From assembly GCF_001691555.1 (NCBI RefSeq), contig NZ_MAYN01000008.1, positions 2,342,766 through 2,406,765 of the forward strand: a stretch of 64,000 nucleotides of DNA, given 5' to 3'. A program made the translations under genes and the position numbers. The stretch comes from Pantoea eucrina. Its GTDB lineage: Bacteria; Pseudomonadota; Gammaproteobacteria; Enterobacterales; Enterobacteriaceae. The notes under the pieces are model-generated. The model worked only from the letters and a program-made list of their open reading frames with translations, did not search any database and was not told the DNA's origin. Of this stretch, positions 16,872 to 26,308 are shown in pieces. Within the stretch, counting starts at the first letter, position 1. The number at the start of each line of letters is the position of its first letter.

Positions 16872-17261
16872 ATGCCATTACTCACTTTTGATCTGATTCA
16901 GGGCCGCTCTGAGAGTGAAGTTCGTACTTTACTGGATGCTGCCCATCGCGCCGTGCTTACCGCCTTCGGTGTCCCTGAGCGGGACCGTTATCAGATTGTT
17001 CACGAAAACAAAGCGTATCAGATGGTTTTTCAGGATACCGGGCTGGGCTTTTCGCGCACGGATAATCTGGTTATGGTACGGGTCTACACCAGCCCGCGCA
17101 GTGAGGCGCAAAAAGCCAGTTTTATGGCAGAACTGGCGCGCGAGCTGCGCGAAAACTGCGGCGTGCAGGGACACGATCTGATGATAAGCTTTATTACCAA
17201 CAGCAAAGGCGACTGGAGCTTTGCACAGGGTGAGGCGCAGTATCTTACCGGCGCGTTATAA
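16872..17261 (+). CDS. Tautomerase-family protein
   Basis: A 129-residue member of the 4-oxalocrotonate tautomerase/MIF superfamily. The catalytic N-terminal proline after Met is present (MPLLTFDLIQG), followed by RYQIVHENKAYQMVFQDTG and NLVMVRVYTSPRS, matching the tautomerase_2-like group. It would act after removal of Met1, on an unknown enol or keto acid. GAGGG precedes the ATG. It is divergent from the LysR gene, which likely regulates it. Confidence 0.88.
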   Translation: MPLLTFDLIQGRSESEVRTLLDAAHRAVLTAFGVPERDRYQIVHENKAYQMVFQDTGLGFSRTDNLVMVRVYTSPRSEAQKASFMAELARELRENCGVQGHDLMISFITNSKGDWSFAQGEAQYLTGAL

Positions 17262-17279
17262 ACCACCATCTGCCAGATA

Positions 17280-17312
17280 TGCCGCCGCGCTTATTATCCC
17301 GCCTGGCGGCAC
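17280..17312. repeat. Inverted repeat after the tautomerase gene
   Basis: Near positions 17280-17312, TGCCGCC and GGCGGCA flank an 18-nt loop, 18 bp after the tautomerase stop. There is no T-tract, so it is at most a weak terminator. Confidence 0.3.
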
Positions 17313-17446
17313 GATTCCGAATGTACCGCACAAATCCCGCCGGACAGGTTGCAGCCCGGTGACAGCCAATATAGATTGACGCAAACCCCCTGAGAGGGCG
17401 CGCAGCCACTGGCGCTGTGCTATTCATCTATCGTGAGGATTTGCCG

Positions 17447-19735
17447 TTGGCATTGCTTTCAATTGTGCTGTTTCTGACCGCCATTATCGTTTACAGCTGT
17501 AAAGCCGGACGCAATACTTTCTGGTTTATCCTGATGCTGCTGCTGCTCACGCTGTTTATTGTGCTGAATGCCACGCTGTTCGCCAGCAACTATTTTACCG
17601 GTGACGGCATTAACGATGCAGTGATCTACACGCTGACCAACAGCCTGACGGGCGCCGGCGTCAGTAAATATGTGGTGCCCGCTATCGGGCTGATTATCGT
17701 GCTGTTTCTGCTGTTCTGCTTTCTCTCATGGATTTTGCGCCGCCATAAACGCCCGCATCATCTCGGCTGGAGCCTGCTGGCGATCGCCTGTGCCGCCGGA
17801 TCGGTACAGACCACGCCGGCGTTTCGCCAGGTTAAAGATCTGATTGCCTCCCACGCACACGCGGGCGACTCCGATTTCGCTACCTGGTATATTACGCCGC
17901 AGAACCGTATCGAACAGCCCGCGCTTAACCTGGTCTATATCTACGGCGAGAGTCTGGAGCGCACCTATTTAAATCAGCAGGCTTTTCCCGATCTGGCGCC
18001 AGAGCTGAGCCGCGAGCAGGCGCAGAGTCTGGATTTCAGCCATACGGCCCAGCTTCCCGGCACCGACTACACCATTGCCGGCATGGTCGCTTCGCAGTGC
18101 GGCATCCCGCTGTTTGCCCCTTTTGACGGTAACGCCTCAGCCGCGCTCTCCAGCTTCTATCCGCAGAGCCTCTGCCTCGGCGATATTCTCAAAAACAGCG
18201 GCTACGAGAACTGGTTTATTCAGGGCGCCGATCTGCGCTTTGCCGGCAAAGACACCTTTCTGCTCTCGCACGGCTTCGCTGCCGCGAATCTCTATGGCGC
18301 GCAGGAGCTGAAAAGCCGCGTGGCCGATCCCGACTACCGTAACAACTGGGGCTTTTACGACGATACCGTGCTGGACGAGGTGTTTGAAAAATATACTGAG
18401 CTGTCACAGCAGAATAAACGCTTTGCCCTGTTTACCCTGACGGTGGATACCCATCACCCTGATGGCTTTATCTCACGCAGCTGCCGGCGCAAGAGCTATC
18501 AGTATGACGGCAAACTGAACCAGTCATTCAGCGCCGTCACCTGTTCGCAGGAGCACGTGGCGCGCCTGATTGAGCGTATCAAAGCCTCGCCGTGGTTTAA
18601 AAACACCGTCATCGTCGTCAGCTCCGATCATCTGGCGATGAACAATACCGCCCATCCCTATCTGACGAAGCTGCCGCGCCACGATCTCTTTATGGTGATC
18701 CGCGGCGACCAGCCGCAGGCGGCGGTGCGCGATGCCCCCCGCAGCACGCTGGATAACGGTGCCACGGTGCTGGAGATCCTCGGCGGCGACAAAGCGCTGG
18801 GTCTTGGCCGCAGCTCACTCTCCACGCCGTCGCTCTCCACGCAGTTTGACGACATGGCGAAGAAGGTCAGCAGCTGGAAAGCCGATATTGTGCAGCTGTG
18901 GAATTTTCCGGCCAGCATGAAAGATTTCACCATCGACCAGCAGAAGAATACCTTTACCTTCTCCGGCGCCACGTTCCGCCTGCCGATCCTGTTCCGGCTG
19001 GGCAATAAGCAGGTGGAACCGCTGCCGGAGGGGGAGTATGCCGCGCCGCTGCGCTATCAGCTGGCGGATTTTGCCGCGAACGACAAATTTGTCTGGGCTG
19101 ACCGCTGCTTTAAAATGGCGCGACTCTGGAAGCCGGAGCTGGCGCTCTCTACCGATCTCTGCCTGGCGATGGGCCAGATGGGCGGTCAGCCCAGCGTGGT
19201 GCGTATCGATCAGCCGCTCTGGCACGGCAAAACGCACTTCCCGCCGCTGCGCGTCAGCCCGGAAACCTGGCGGCTCAACCAGCAGCAGATCCGCATTGAA
19301 GATAATGACATTCGCTACGATGCCGACAGCTTTGTGCTGAACGTGCCGGGCGCCCCGCACAGCATCCGGCGCTTTAGCGGCATCTCGCGTCCGGAGAGCT
19401 GGGGACGCTGGTCAAACGCCAACCTGGCTCCGGAGGTGAATATTGAGTATGCCGACCCGCTGCCGCCGCGGTTTGATCTGGTGATCACCGCGCGCGCGTT
19501 TGGTGCCAATGCGCAGCAGCCAATTCCGGTACGCGTAGGCAGCGAGGAGCACGTTCTGCGGCTGGGCGATACTTTCTCAACCACCACACTGCACTTCAGC
19601 AATCGCGACGGCAGCCATAATCTGGTGATTGTGCCACCAGCGCCGCAGCTGTCGAATCAGGATAATATTGTGGGTCAGGCGCCGCGTAAGCTCGGCATTG
19701 GCATGGCGGAGATCCGCATTGTGCCACGGCCCTGA
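17447..19735 (+). CDS. opgB: Phosphoglycerol transferase I OpgB
   Basis: OpgB (MdoB) transfers sn-1-phosphoglycerol from phosphatidylglycerol to osmoregulated periplasmic glucans. It has three to four N-terminal membrane helices and a periplasmic sulfatase-like domain with the metal/nucleophile region [30 protein letters not shown] and [12 protein letters not shown]. The C-terminal region with [15 protein letters not shown] is well conserved. The TTG at 17447, with GAGG 8 nt upstream, gives 762 residues (E. coli 763) and the matching N-terminus; the GTG at 17417 would add ten. It is monocistronic. Confidence 0.95.
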   Translation: MALLSIVLFLTAIIVYSCKAGRNTFWFILMLLLLTLFIVLNATLFASNYFTGDGINDAVIYTLTNSLTGAGVSKYVVPAIGLIIVLFLLFCFLSWILRRHKRPHHLGWSLLAIACAAGSVQTTPAFRQVKDLIASHAHAGDSDFATWYITPQNRIEQPALNLVYIYGESLERTYLNQQAFPDLAPELSREQAQSLDFSHTAQLPGTDYTIAGMVASQCGIPLFAPFDGNASAALSSFYPQSLCLGDILKNSGYENWFIQGADLRFAGKDTFLLSHGFAAANLYGAQELKSRVADPDYRNNWGFYDDTVLDEVFEKYTELSQQNKRFALFTLTVDTHHPDGFISRSCRRKSYQYDGKLNQSFSAVTCSQEHVARLIERIKASPWFKNTVIVVSSDHLAMNNTAHPYLTKLPRHDLFMVIRGDQPQAAVRDAPRSTLDNGATVLEILGGDKALGLGRSSLSTPSLSTQFDDMAKKVSSWKADIVQLWNFPASMKDFTIDQQKNTFTFSGATFRLPILFRLGNKQVEPLPEGEYAAPLRYQLADFAANDKFVWADRCFKMARLWKPELALSTDLCLAMGQMGGQPSVVRIDQPLWHGKTHFPPLRVSPETWRLNQQQIRIEDNDIRYDADSFVLNVPGAPHSIRRFSGISRPESWGRWSNANLAPEVNIEYADPLPPRFDLVITARAFGANAQQPIPVRVGSEEHVLRLGDTFSTTTLHFSNRDGSHNLVIVPPAPQLSNQDNIVGQAPRKLGIGMAEIRIVPRP

Positions 19736-19743
19736 GCGCGGCC

Positions 19744-20457
19744 TCAGTCGCGCTGGCGCAGCGTCTCCAGCCGCTCCCGCTGCGTGCCATCGGCGCTGAA
19801 ATTATCCGGCGCCAGCCAGCGCTCAAAGGCGTGCTTTAACACCGGCCAGTCGCTATCGATAACAGAGAACCAGCAGGTATCGCGGCTGCGGCCTTTATAC
19901 ACCATCGCCTGACGGAACACGCCCTCGGGCTGAAAACCGAGCCGCAGCGCCGCCTGGCGCGACGGCTGATTGCAGCTGTCGCATTTCCATTCGTAGCGGC
20001 GATAGCCGAGCTGGTCAAACGCATATGCCATCAGCAGAAAGTGCGCCTCGGTTGCCATGCGGGTACGCTGAAGCAGCGGTGAAAACACCACATATCCTAC
20101 TTCCATTACGCCGTGCTGCGGCTCGATACGCATCAGGGCGAGCGTCCCTACCGCCTGCCCGCGCTGCAGGTCAATCACGGCAAAATGCAGGTAATCGGGA
20201 GTATGCTGGCAGGCGGCGGCGAACGTCAGCCACTCATGCTGCGATGCCGGACGCTCCACGGGCAGCCAGGTCCAGCTGCGATCGTCTGCGGCCTGCGCAT
20301 GCGCGGCGCTGAGATCGGACGCATGGCGTGGCGCATCCAGCGGCTCAAGGCGACAGTAACGCCCCTGAAGCGTAATGCGCTGCGGACGCGGGCGCGGCTG
20401 CCAGTCAGGTAATGCAACACCCGTCGGCTGGCCAAATGCATTAACGGTCGGGGCCAT
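19744..20457 (-). CDS. GNAT-family acetyltransferase (RimJ/RimL-like)
   Basis: A 237-residue cytoplasmic acetyltransferase of the Acetyltransf_3 (RimJ/RimL) group. Recognisable are the substrate-side strand GTLALMRIEPQHGVMEVGYVVFSP, the acetyl-CoA region RTRMATEAHFLLMAYAFDQLGYRRYEWKC (shown in part) and the C-terminal ALRLGFQPEGVFRQAMVYKGRSRDT. AGGAAAG precedes the ATG. The substrate is unknown. Its 3' end is 8 bp from the opgB stop (convergent). Confidence 0.88.
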   Translation of the reverse strand: MAPTVNAFGQPTGVALPDWQPRPRPQRITLQGRYCRLEPLDAPRHASDLSAAHAQAADDRSWTWLPVERPASQHEWLTFAAACQHTPDYLHFAVIDLQRGQAVGTLALMRIEPQHGVMEVGYVVFSPLLQRTRMATEAHFLLMAYAFDQLGYRRYEWKCDSCNQPSRQAALRLGFQPEGVFRQAMVYKGRSRDTCWFSVIDSDWPVLKHAFERWLAPDNFSADGTQRERLETLRQRD

Positions 20458-20469
20458 CTTTCCTGCCTC

Positions 20470-20503
20470 TGAAATAAAACAGGCGGACCCGGTGGCCCGC
20501 CTG
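20470..20503 (-). terminator. Intrinsic terminator of the RcnB-like gene
   Basis: On the minus strand, a CAGGCGG/CCGCCTG stem (20480-20486 with 20497-20503) is followed by TTTTATTTC. It starts 6 bp after the stop of the RcnB-like gene. Confidence 0.7.
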
Positions 20504-20509
20504 CTGGCG

Positions 20510-21007
20510 TTATCCCTTAAAGAAGATGTCGCCCGATTTGCCCATCACGATTTTGCCGCTGTCATCGGTGATCTGAATATAGTTGGCGTTGATGTAAGCC
20601 CAGTGAGCACCGGCCTGCGGAGCGGGCAGATGACGCGCCTGCCAGTCAGTGATGGTGTACTCTTTTTTGCGATACTCTTCCGGTACCACATCGCCGACCT
20701 TGTGCTCTTTGTAGTCGATAATAATGGTGTGCAGATTGTAGTTGTTGGCGGCGGAAGGCTGCTCGCCGGTGCCGTTGTTAGACGGGCGAACCGGCGCGTC
20801 GTCGCCTGATGCAGCAGGTGCCTGAGCGGCTGGCGCATCGGCGTCTGGCACCGGTGCGGCGTCAGGAGCCTGCGCGTCCGGCTGCTGCACCTGAGGCGGC
20901 ATTGGTACACTATCGGTCTGCTCATCCGCTGCCAGTGCGGCTGGCGTCAGGCTGAGCGCCCCCAGAAACAGGCTGGCTGATAAAAAGGTTAGGTGTGTCC
21001 TGCGCAT
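20510..21007 (-). CDS. RcnB-family periplasmic protein with Pro/Ala-rich linker
   Basis: RcnB is a periplasmic protein linked to nickel/cobalt homeostasis in E. coli. This 165-residue protein has a signal peptide (MRRTHLTFLSASLFLGALSL, cut after AALA), a low-complexity Pro/Ala/Asp linker (about residues 30-75) absent from RcnB itself, and a C-terminal RcnB domain: VGDVVPEEYRKKEY, LPAPQAGAHWAYI and DSGKIVM. The ATG at 21007 is chosen to start at the signal peptide. Whether it has a metal role here is not shown by the sequence. Confidence 0.85.
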   Translation of the reverse strand: MRRTHLTFLSASLFLGALSLTPAALAADEQTDSVPMPPQVQQPDAQAPDAAPVPDADAPAAQAPAASGDDAPVRPSNNGTGEQPSAANNYNLHTIIIDYKEHKVGDVVPEEYRKKEYTITDWQARHLPAPQAGAHWAYINANYIQITDDSGKIVMGKSGDIFFKG

Positions 21008-21233
21008 TGGTGATTCCCACTCTGATGAATAGTCTGATGTCCATTTACTGACAAGCGCACCGGGCCAATGGTTCCCGCTGCCGAGCAGCGCTCGTCGCGT
21101 CATGCCACAGCATACCTCAGCCTGGCCCGATTCAGGCGCGCTAAAATTGCAAATAATCGTGATAATGCCGCTATAATCGCGCCATGAGATGCGGGCCTGG
21201 CCCGTACAGAATATTACGTGCAGGAGAGAACCG

Positions 21234-21914
21234 ATGAATCAGGGGCCGTTAACGGAAAAAGAGCTGAACTGGCTGGATGACATGCTGGAGAAGTATGGCA
21301 ATGCGCACTCCGTGGTGGATACGGCCGAGCTGGATGGGATGCTGACCGCCCTGCTCTCCGGCCCGAATGATATTGAACCCAGCGAGTGGCTGGTGGCGAT
21401 GTGGGGTGGCCAGAAGCATATCCCTAAATGGGCTAATGAGCGCGAAATGGATCGCTTTATGACCCTGACCTTTCAGCACCTGAATGATATTGCTGAGCGT
21501 CTGGCCGAGTTTCCGGAGCAGTTTGACCCGCTGTTTGGCCTGCAGGAGATGGAGGGCCAGGAGTTTACCGTGGTCGAAGACTGGTGTTACGGCTATATGC
21601 GCGGCGTTGCGCTGGACGCCGACTGGTCACAGCTGCCCGACGCGCTGCAGCCGCAGCTGCAGGCAATTGCCCTGCACGGCAGCGAAGAGCAGCGTGAAGC
21701 GCGCGAGGCGCTCGATCCGGACGCGTTTGAAGCAAGCATGGAGGCGATTCGCCCGGCGGCGCTGGAACTGCACGAATACTGGCAGGCCGAGCGCATGGCG
21801 CAGCCCGATCCCGAGCCACAGCTGCCGTTCTTTGCCGGTGACAAAACCGGCCGCAACGATCCCTGCCCGTGCGGCAGCGGCAAAAAATATAAGCAGTGCT
21901 GCCTGAATAAATAA
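21234..21914 (+). CDS. yecA: YecA, UPF0149 family protein with SEC-C metal-binding tail
   Basis: About 226 residues (E. coli 221). The body is the YgfB/YecA domain ([42 protein letters not shown]). The tail is the zinc-binding SEC-C motif [18 protein letters not shown], as in SecA. YecA has been described as a ribosome-associated SecA relative in E. coli. CAGGAGAG precedes the ATG at 21234. It is monocistronic and followed directly by a tandem palindromic repeat array. Confidence 0.92.
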   Translation: MNQGPLTEKELNWLDDMLEKYGNAHSVVDTAELDGMLTALLSGPNDIEPSEWLVAMWGGQKHIPKWANEREMDRFMTLTFQHLNDIAERLAEFPEQFDPLFGLQEMEGQEFTVVEDWCYGYMRGVALDADWSQLPDALQPQLQAIALHGSEEQREAREALDPDAFEASMEAIRPAALELHEYWQAERMAQPDPEPQLPFFAGDKTGRNDPCPCGSGKKYKQCCLNK

Positions 21915-21939
21915 CCTGCGTTGGGGTCGCATGATATCG

Positions 21940-22482
21940 CGCCTAATCCAACCCGGGCCGCATAAATGCGGCCCCTGGGGGTATCGCGCCCAATCCACCC
22001 CGGGCCGCATTAATGCGGCCCCTACAAACGCCGCCACAGAGGCGCCATTCATGGCGCCTTGGCCACACCGCGCACCTGGCCCCGGGTCGCATTAATGCGA
22101 CCCCTACATTGATATCCGTAAGGGCGCCATTTATGGCGCCCGGGCCACATCGCGCACCTGGCCCCGGGCCGCATTAATGCGACCCCTACAACAATCCCCG
22201 CAGGGGCACCATTTATGGCGCTCTGGCCACACCGCGCACCTGGCCCCGGGTCGCATAAATGCGACCCCTACATTGGTATCCGTAGGGGCGCCATTTATGG
22301 CGCCCGGGTCACACCGCGCACCTGGCCCCGGGTCGCATTAATGCGCCCCCTACATTGATATCCGTAAGGGCGCCATTTATGGCGCCCGGGCCACACCGCG
22401 CACCTGACCCCGGGCCGCATAAATACGACCCCTACAAACGCCGCCGCAGGGGCGCCATTTATGGCGCCCTGGTCCCATACGG
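21940..22482. repeat. Tandem array of about 82-bp double-palindrome units
   Basis: Six near-identical units start near 22002, 22083, 22165, 22248, 22330 and 22412, preceded by a shorter degenerate copy. Each unit carries two different 20-bp palindromes: GGGTCGCATTAATGCGACCC (variants with GGCC arms) and GGGCGCCATTTATGGCGCCC, joined by CCTAC and by a conserved spacer with ACACCGCGCACCTGGCCCC. It fills the space between yecA and the DUF1176 gene and has no coding potential. It resembles REP/BIME-like intergenic mosaics of enterobacteria but the unit is not one I can name. Confidence 0.9.
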
Positions 22483-22489
22483 TCTGCAG

Positions 22490-23536
22490 TCAGGGGGCGG
22501 GTCTGACATCGCTGACCAGCACCGGCAGCTGCCAGGCGCCGCCGGCGCGGATGGCGCGGCACATGCCGGTGGTGGCGTCGCTGCTCTGTACAAAATTGCG
22601 GCCATCCCAGACCCATGCAGCGGTACTCCAGCAGTCGCCAATGCCGCGGCCTTTCTGCGCTTCGCTGATCGTCCCGGCGTGATAATCGGAGCCGGAGTCG
22701 GTGATCAGCTGCGGCGGCCCCTGCAGCGCGCGATCCATCAGCCAGTAGCCATACCCTTCGTTATAGGCACCGCGCCAGCAGAGGGCGGCGATCAGCACGT
22801 GGTCCGTATCCACGGTGGTCAGCGTCGGCGGCTCTGCGCCCTCTTCCGGCTGATCGTCTGCCGGTGCAAGATTATCGCAGCTGTCATCATCCGTCAGCGT
22901 AGCGATAAGCGCCGGCTTGATCCGCGCCAGCTCCTGCGGCGTCAGCGGACGCGGCTTTGCCTCAACGGTTCTGGCCTGGATAATCACCGGCAGCGGTACC
23001 GCAGGCGGCACGCTGCTTTCCGGCTTGCTGCCTTTACGCACCAGTGCACCCGGCGTGCCGATGCGCCCCTGCGCCTCATCCATTTTCAGCAGCACGGCAA
23101 AGGCACCGTTTGCAGAGAGATCAAACGGCTCGGCACCGCCACGGAACTCCACGCTGCCGCTGCCTTTAATGGCAGTAATAATCGACCGGGTCTGCGCATC
23201 GGTCAGCGTCCACTCATCATTATCGGCTTTTGCCAGTTCACCCAGCGGGCGATCGTCGATCCAGAGCGTCAGCGCGTCGACCTGCTTTGAGTCATCATCA
23301 CCGGTATCCGCCAGCACCACCCGGCCATGCGTCGCCGTATCCGGCCCGCCCGCCCGCGTCAGTAACACCGATCCCCCCGCGCCCTCTTCCGCGCTGTAGC
23401 CCGCCGCACGACAGGTCAGCGTGTTATCGCACGCCAGCTCCCACTCTTTATGAGCAAACGAGACGCCTTCTTCAGCTATCGCCGGTACCATCAGGGCGTT
23501 AAGCAGAGGAAGCGCCAGCAGCAACCGTATCTTCAT
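22490..23536 (-). CDS. DUF1176 periplasmic protein
   Basis: A 348-residue exported protein with a signal peptide (MKIRLLLALPLLNALMVPAIA) and the DUF1176 pattern: FAHKEWELACDNTLTCRAAGY near the N-terminus, then paired cysteines and the C-terminal GIGDCWSTAAWVWDGRNF. It has several Cys likely to form disulfides in the periplasm. Function is unknown. Its 3' end abuts the tandem repeat array. It is 111 bp downstream of the DUF1090 gene on the same strand, with a hairpin between. Confidence 0.85.
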   Translation of the reverse strand: MKIRLLLALPLLNALMVPAIAEEGVSFAHKEWELACDNTLTCRAAGYSAEEGAGGSVLLTRAGGPDTATHGRVVLADTGDDDSKQVDALTLWIDDRPLGELAKADNDEWTLTDAQTRSIITAIKGSGSVEFRGGAEPFDLSANGAFAVLLKMDEAQGRIGTPGALVRKGSKPESSVPPAVPLPVIIQARTVEAKPRPLTPQELARIKPALIATLTDDDSCDNLAPADDQPEEGAEPPTLTTVDTDHVLIAALCWRGAYNEGYGYWLMDRALQGPPQLITDSGSDYHAGTISEAQKGRGIGDCWSTAAWVWDGRNFVQSSDATTGMCRAIRAGGAWQLPVLVSDVRPAP

Positions 23537-23606
23537 GGCATGTTTTCCATCAGAATAAAGCGGTCAGTGTGAGGATTTTTTGCAGGCAGGAGAAGTGAAT
23601 TTTTGC

Positions 23607-23641
23607 AGCGGCAGAGACGCACAGATGTCGCCTCTGCCGCT
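23607..23641. repeat. Stable hairpin between the DUF1090 and DUF1176 genes
   Basis: AGCGGCAGAG (23607-23616) pairs perfectly with CTCTGCCGCT (23632-23641). It follows the DUF1090 stop on the minus strand by 6 bp. No T-tract follows, so it may stabilise or attenuate rather than terminate. Confidence 0.5.
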
Positions 23642-23647
23642 TAGTGC

Positions 23648-24025
23648 TTAGCGGGCCAGTTCCGCCTGCGCGTCAGCCAGCTCTTCACGCGCCTCAGTGA
23701 GTTTGCGCTGCTGTTTTTCAATCTTATCGCGGCGGCCGCTGGCCTGCGCTTTCTGCAGATCCGCTTCGCGCTCAGACACTTTCTGCTGCTTCTCCGCCAC
23801 TTTCTCCTGCTGTGACTGCAGCAGACCCGCATCAGTGCAGTGCTGCTGATTTTCGCGCAGCGCTTTCTCCAGCCCGTTAACGCGCGCTTTATTGCCATAT
23901 TCGCGCGCCATCTCCAGCTCCTGCTGGATCGCCTGCTGTTTCTGCTGACAGCCACCGGCAGCCTGTGCGGCGGTGGCAGAAAACGCTGCTGCCAGCGTAA
24001 TAAGTGCAATCGCTGTTTTTTTCAT
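23648..24025 (-). CDS. DUF1090 periplasmic protein (YqjC-like)
   Basis: A 125-residue exported protein: signal peptide MKKTAIALITLAAAFSATAA cut near AQA-AGG, then GGCQQKQQAIQQELEMAREY and a long Gln/Glu/Lys-rich coiled coil to the end. Two cysteines are present in the mature part. This matches DUF1090, of which E. coli YqjC is a member; function is unknown. The ATG at 24025 begins the signal peptide. A good -10 (TATAAT, 24062-24057) and a direct repeat lie upstream. Confidence 0.88.
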   Translation of the reverse strand: MKKTAIALITLAAAFSATAAQAAGGCQQKQQAIQQELEMAREYGNKARVNGLEKALRENQQHCTDAGLLQSQQEKVAEKQQKVSEREADLQKAQASGRRDKIEKQQRKLTEAREELADAQAELAR

Positions 24026-24056
24026 GGTTTCATCCTGAAAGTCGGGTAATGCGCTC

Positions 24057-24087
24057 ATTATACGGCGAGTTCTTAAGAGGTTCTTAA
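24057..24087 (-). promoter_or_regulatory. Promoter with BasR/PmrA- or QseB-like direct repeat
   Basis: On the minus strand TATAAT lies at 24062-24057. Upstream are two CTTAA elements (24072-24076 and 24083-24087 on the plus strand) separated by 6 bp, the 11-bp period recognised by OmpR-type regulators such as BasR/PmrA and QseB. The repeat covers the -35 region of the DUF1090 promoter. The regulator identity is an inference. Confidence 0.45.
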
Positions 24088-24358
24088 AGGCACAGCGCTG
24101 CAAAGAGAAAAAAGGGGCTTATTTTGATTAAGATCAGGATTGTCACTGAATGGGGGCTACCGTAACGGTTCTTTCCGGGATGCCTCTGTCTCCGGTATTT
24201 CAACGGCAGTACGCTTTTAACTTCCGGTAACCGCTGACGCTGGCATCAATAGCAGCAAGGCAATCTTTTGAACGCGGTTAATCCATGTGTGTGGCAGGCT
24301 GAGTTAACAGCCACACTGCCACACGCTCAATAATGTCCTGCCTGAAAGCTAACGTGCC
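24088..24358. other. Intergenic region between the DUF1090 promoter and the beta-barrel gene
   Basis: Together with the promoter element this makes 333 bp without a gene (24026-24358). Beyond the promoter I see no open frame, repeat or RNA signature. Confidence 0.5.
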
Positions 24359-25045
24359 TCAGAAAAGATAGCGCGCGCCCAGCGTAAACTCGTTTGATAC
24401 CAGGCGTGCTTTCATTTGTTCATCTTTCAAGCCGCGGACATTGGTGAAGTTATTGTAACCACTTTCAATTTTTCCCAGATCCACATAGCGGTACCCCAGA
24501 TCGAGGGTGAGTGGTTCAAGCACCGTATAGCTAATCCCTGCACCCAGCGTATAGGTCAGGTTGTTCTGCGTCGCTGACGCATATTCGCGCGTCGTCACGC
24601 CCTGCCAGCCACCCGCCCTGATTTTGCTGACGCCGAGGCCTGCCGTGCCATACAGCGAAAATCCGTAACCCAGAGCATAATCGCGGTAGACATTAAGCAT
24701 CAGACTTTCGGTTTCTGTCTGCAAATGATTAAAACTGGAAGGGAAAAGAGTGGAGCCACTGGTGTACTCCGTTTTTTGCCGGAAACGGTACTCCGCCTCG
24801 GTACGCCAGCCATTGCCAAACTGATATCCGGCAGCCAGGGCTGCGCCGTCCAGATGCTCTTTCTCGTTGCCGCTGACAAATTGCCCGACTCCGGGGCGAC
24901 TGCTGGTATTCAGTTCGCTGGCCCGCTGTGTGCTTTGCAGGTATTTTGCAGAACCGTAATACCCTGCCGGAAGATGAGCATCGGCCAGAGCATGACCCGC
25001 GGTAAAAGCCAGCGGCATAAGGAATAAAACAGAAGTGATTTTCAT
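24359..25045 (-). CDS. Outer-membrane beta-barrel protein (opacity/OmpX-like)
   Basis: A 228-residue exported protein with signal peptide (MKITSVLFLMPLAFTAGHALA) and an alternating amphipathic pattern of about eight strands. The last strand NEFTLGARYLF ends in Phe, the usual BAM insertion signal. Strands such as LDGAALAAGYQFGNGWRTEAEY and LTLDLGYRYVDLG match the opacity/outer_membrane_beta-brl families. It lies 32 bp after the HbpS-like gene and is the last of four same-strand genes led by a two-component pair. Its role, adhesion, permeability or signalling, cannot be fixed from sequence. Confidence 0.85.
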   Translation of the reverse strand: MKITSVLFLMPLAFTAGHALADAHLPAGYYGSAKYLQSTQRASELNTSSRPGVGQFVSGNEKEHLDGAALAAGYQFGNGWRTEAEYRFRQKTEYTSGSTLFPSSFNHLQTETESLMLNVYRDYALGYGFSLYGTAGLGVSKIRAGGWQGVTTREYASATQNNLTYTLGAGISYTVLEPLTLDLGYRYVDLGKIESGYNNFTNVRGLKDEQMKARLVSNEFTLGARYLF

Positions 25046-25077
25046 ACGTCTCTCTTAATTGATTCAGGTGGGGAAAA

Positions 25078-25575
25078 TCATCCGGCGCTGAGAGCGTTCT
25101 GATTATTTTTCAGTGCGTCGAGCGCGCACTGCTGGTCCAGATGACCACCCGGCGCGCCGCCTACGCCGATCGCACCCACCACGTCCTTACCGGATATCAC
25201 CGGTACGCCGCCGGCCAGCAGTAAAAATCCGGGAATACTGGCTAAATGCGCGGCACCGGCATTGGCCTGCGCGGTTTTCATGACCTGCTCTGTGGCATTA
25301 CGCGTACTGAGGGCGGTGTAGGCTTTCATCCGGCTGGCCTCCAGCGTATGAGGACCGGCATTATCCATGCGTTTGCTAACCAGCGGCACGCCAGCGCGAT
25401 CGACGACGGTGACGGCGATAGCGTATTGGCTGGCATGACAGGCCTGTATCGCGCTTTGCGCCAGTTTATCGGCCAGGGTCAGAGAGAGTGTTTTAACGGT
25501 CAGCGTATCGGTAGCTGAGCTGGCGAACGAGGCCAGGCTGCTCAGTACAACTGCGGTGAAGAACAGGCGTTTCAT
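25078..25575 (-). CDS. HbpS/GlcG-like exported protein
   Basis: About 165 residues: a signal peptide (MKRLFFTAVVLSSLASFASS) then a GlcG/HbpS domain (formerly DUF336) with AIAVTVVDRAGVPLVSKRMD, GPHTLEASRMKAYTALS, PGFLLLAGGVPV and VVGAIGVGGAPGGHLDQQCA. In Streptomyces, HbpS is an exported haem-binding protein that modulates the sensor kinase SenS. Here the gene also follows a sensor kinase/regulator pair on the same strand. A periplasmic ligand-sensing partner of the kinase is an attractive inference. The ATG at 25575 starts the signal peptide. Confidence 0.88.
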   Translation of the reverse strand: MKRLFFTAVVLSSLASFASSATDTLTVKTLSLTLADKLAQSAIQACHASQYAIAVTVVDRAGVPLVSKRMDNAGPHTLEASRMKAYTALSTRNATEQVMKTAQANAGAAHLASIPGFLLLAGGVPVISGKDVVGAIGVGGAPGGHLDQQCALDALKNNQNALSAG

Positions 25576-25678
25576 GATAAGGAGCTCCTTGCTTATCCCA
25601 TGTTGACGATCCACAGGATAAAAGGAGTACCGGCGGTAAACTATTGGCATAACTACCAGGCGTGCCAGGTAAAATTAC

Positions 25679-26308
25679 TTAGTCACCTGCAATTTTTTTC
25701 CACCGCGCCAGTTCACCATACGCGCTTATCAGCCTGGAGAGTGAGTGCACATCGAGCTTATCGAAAATGCTGGCGCGATGCGCTTCAACGGTACGTGGCG
25801 ATAGCGCATACCGTCGGGCAATCTCTTTACCCGACTGCCCCTGCATAATCTGCGCAAAAATTTCGCTTTCGCGCGCGGTCAGCGTACTGAGGCGTTCCTG
25901 CATCAACTGCAGCTTCTGACGCTGCTTCTGCTGTTGCGCCTGCTGCTCCAGCGCCCCGCCTACTACTTCAAACAGCAAGTCTGCATCTATCGGCTTGGTC
26001 AGAAACTCAAATGCCCCGTTTTTAAATGCCCGGCGGCACAGGTCGATGTTGCCATGCCCGGTCATGATGATCACCGGAATTACCAGCCCCTGCTGTTGCC
26101 ATTCGTCCAGCAGCGTAAGCCCGGTTTTACCCGGCATACGAATATCCAGCAGCATGCAGCCATTGAGTAAGGAGAGCTCTCCTGCTTCCCGCTGAAAAGT
26201 TTGCGCGCTATCAAAAGTTTTCGTCTGCCAGCCGACCGTACTTAACAGCGCGCTGAGAGAGGCGCAGATGGCCGGTTCATCGTCGATAAGATAAATTGCC
26301 TGCGTCAT
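25679..26308 (-). CDS. FixJ/NarL-type response regulator
   Basis: About 209 residues: a receiver domain with the acidic pair in YLIDDEPAI, phospho-acceptor Asp in MLLDIRMPG, Thr in IIMTGHG and Lys in FLTKPID, then a glutamine-rich linker and a LuxR-type DNA-binding domain (LTARESEIFAQIMQGQSGKEIARRYALSPRTVEAHR, here in part). Domain order resembles FixJ/TtrR. The ATG at 26308 overlaps the kinase stop (ATGA), so the pair is translationally coupled. Confidence 0.95.
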   Translation of the reverse strand: MTQAIYLIDDEPAICASLSALLSTVGWQTKTFDSAQTFQREAGELSLLNGCMLLDIRMPGKTGLTLLDEWQQQGLVIPVIIMTGHGNIDLCRRAFKNGAFEFLTKPIDADLLFEVVGGALEQQAQQQKQRQKLQLMQERLSTLTARESEIFAQIMQGQSGKEIARRYALSPRTVEAHRASIFDKLDVHSLSRLISAYGELARWKKIAGD

